The notes under the pieces were generated by a model. It was not told where the DNA came from, made no database searches, and saw only the letters and a program-made list of their open reading frames with translations. This document shows positions 39,084 to 39,975 of a stretch of DNA of 39,975 nucleotides, in pieces (positions within the stretch are counted from its first letter, which is position 1; every line of letters starts with the position of its first letter). The stretch comes from CAZTXD01 sp964617995 (GTDB taxonomy: Bacteria > Actinomycetota > Acidimicrobiia > Spongiisociales > ZC4RG35), in the NCBI GenBank assembly GCA_964617995.1, contig CAZTXD010000016.1, positions 1 to 39,975 of the forward strand. The letters run 5' to 3'. The position numbers and the translations under genes are program-made.

Positions 39084-39842
39084 TCAGCGGTCGATCTCGG
39101 CGCGGAGTTCCACCAGGCCGGGAAAGTCGGAGTCGGAGTCGGCGATCGCATCGGCGAGCGTGGTGGCAGTATCGATGTCACCGGCGGCAGCAGCCACCCG
39201 GGCCGCCACGAACCAGCGTCGCAGTGAGCTGGGCCTGGGATTCGCCACCAGGCGCCCGGGCTTGATCACCTTCCAGGCGTCGGCCACCAGGTCACGGTCG
39301 AGAAGGGAGGAGGCATAGACGACCCTGGCCTCGTCGTCGGTTTCGGGGCGCGGGTCGAGACTGCGGAGCTGCCGATAGGTCTTCTCGATGTCCTCGGTAC
39401 GCCCCAGGGCCCGGAGGCAGTCGAGCTCGACCGGCATCTGGGTCGTCTCCCCGGTGATACGCCGGAAGGTGCGGAGCTCGCGCAGCGCCTCCTGCCAGTG
39501 TTCCAGGTGATATGCGGAGAGGCCCAGGAGCTCGCGAATGGTCGCTGCCTGGGGGGCGAGGTCCTTGGCCTCGAGGAGCTGCTGGCGGGCGGCCCCGAAG
39601 CGCTCGTCGGCGAACTCGGAGACGCCTCTGGCGAGATGGGCGATGGCGGGGTCACGCCGGTCCTTGGGAGCGGAGCGGGTGATCTCGTCCCGCACCCACT
39701 TGGGGAGATCTCCGCTGGGTACGGCAGTGATCGACTTGCGATCGCCGTCCTGTCGACGGTTGCGGCCACCAGAGCGGCCATCCGGCTGGCGTTTCGAAGG
39801 ATCTCGTCCTCCGCGTTGTCTGTTGTCTCTACTGGGGCCCAT
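39084..39842 (-). CDS. Tetratricopeptide-repeat protein
   Basis: This 252-residue protein begins with a basic, glycine/arginine-rich stretch (residues 1-35). TPR helices follow: AIAHLARGVSEFADERFGAA, then LLGLSAYHLEHWQEALRELR and LDCLRALGRTEDIEKTYRQL, then a less regular tail. TPRs bind other proteins; no partner is shown. The gene is the first after the 5S terminator on the same strand, so it probably has its own promoter, not clearly seen. Confidence 0.82.
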   Translation of the reverse strand: MGPSRDNRQRGGRDPSKRQPDGRSGGRNRRQDGDRKSITAVPSGDLPKWVRDEITRSAPKDRRDPAIAHLARGVSEFADERFGAARQQLLEAKDLAPQAATIRELLGLSAYHLEHWQEALRELRTFRRITGETTQMPVELDCLRALGRTEDIEKTYRQLRSLDPRPETDDEARVVYASSLLDRDLVADAWKVIKPGRLVANPRPSSLRRWFVAARVAAAAGDIDTATTLADAIADSDSDFPGLVELRAEIDR

Positions 39843-39872
39843 TGTCGACCAGTCGTGGAGGGTTTACGCAAA

Positions 39873-39908
39873 AGAGGCCGCCACTCCATCCTAGGAGTGG
39901 CGGCCTCT
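39873..39908 (-). terminator. Rho-independent terminator of the rRNA operon
   Basis: AGAGGCCGCCACTCC (39873-39887) pairs with GGAGTGGCGGCCTCT (39894-39908) with a 6-nt loop. On the minus strand the stem is followed by TTTGCG. It lies 13 bases beyond the 5S rRNA 3' end. Confidence 0.9.
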
Positions 39909-39921
39909 CTCTCAGTTTTGA

Positions 39922-39975
39922 GTCCGGCGGTGACCTACTCTCCCAGGGGGTTGCCCCCCAAGTACCATCGGCGCT
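39922..39975 (-). rRNA. rrf: 5S ribosomal RNA, 3' part
   Basis: On the minus strand the sequence AGCGCCGATGGTACTTGGGG continues through GAGAGTAGGTCACCGCCGGAC, the standard 3' half of bacterial 5S rRNA (loop E and helix IV region). The 5' part lies beyond the window. The rRNA operon therefore runs toward this window. Confidence 0.92.

Noticed and set aside
1..39975. CRISPR arrays or tandem repeats
   Set aside because: No spaced direct repeats were found on either strand.

Overview
The window is a gene-dense, high-GC chromosomal segment from an actinobacterium, most likely an uncultured acidimicrobial-type lineage (this placement is inference). The main evidence is a gene order also known from Mycobacterium Rv1826-Rv1830: gcvH, FHA protein, ftsR (MerR family), DUF151 nuclease and a second MerR gene. 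A D-Ala-D-Ala carboxypeptidase and a hypoxanthine phosphoribosyltransferase are inserted into this order. SURF1 and citrate synthase point to aerobic respiration. At least fifteen genes have a TAnnnT -10 box ending 6-9 nt before the start codon, so leaderless transcription appears to be common.

Layout. 1-651: end of der and a coupled small membrane protein. 656-3227 (minus): an AhpD-like peroxidase-related gene interrupted by an in-frame TGA exactly where the CxxC motif needs its second cysteine, followed by a SECIS-like hairpin (probable selenoprotein); a decayed beta-propeller secreted-protein gene; and a membrane protein with a spermidine-synthase domain. 3484-5431: methyltransferase and citrate synthase. 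5552-5625: tRNA-Pro(GGG). 5716-14869 (plus): a long run of housekeeping genes (CDP-alcohol phosphatidyltransferase, gcvH, FHA, ftsR, dac, hpt, DUF151, MerR, PD-(D/E)XK-like, gcvT, hydrolase, YqgE, rnhB), many overlapping by 4 nt. 14884-20748: GMC oxidoreductase, two-subunit aconitase X, PAS histidine kinase and galE. 20867-25425: PEBP protein, phosphoglucomutase, acyl-CoA thioesterase and branched-chain aminotransferase. 25430-29782: a TIM-barrel glycoside-hydrolase-like membrane protein divergent from an MBOAT acyltransferase and an SGNH protein, which look like a surface glycan modification set.

29740-31894 is the most accessory-looking part. It holds a GNAT gene, a tyrosine recombinase with a perfect 18-bp inverted repeat just upstream whose core resembles a dif site, and a small zinc-finger-like gene flanked by two copies of CGTCACAGTGACG. 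A sulfotransferase follows. At 32870-33754 a promoter, a SAM-I riboswitch, a 28-codon ORF ending in Cys-Ser-Cys-Met-Cys, and a strong hairpin starting at its stop codon precede an OsmC-family gene. This looks like layered sulfur-responsive control. The rest (33840-39842) holds nucleoside hydrolase and ribokinase, YbaK, SURF1, gamma-glutamyltransferase, an SSB-like protein and a TPR protein. The window ends in the 3' part of a minus-strand 5S rRNA gene with its terminator.

Two copies of a 54-bp palindrome (10063-10116 and 33768-33821) show compensatory change. No CRISPR array, transposase or prophage was seen.
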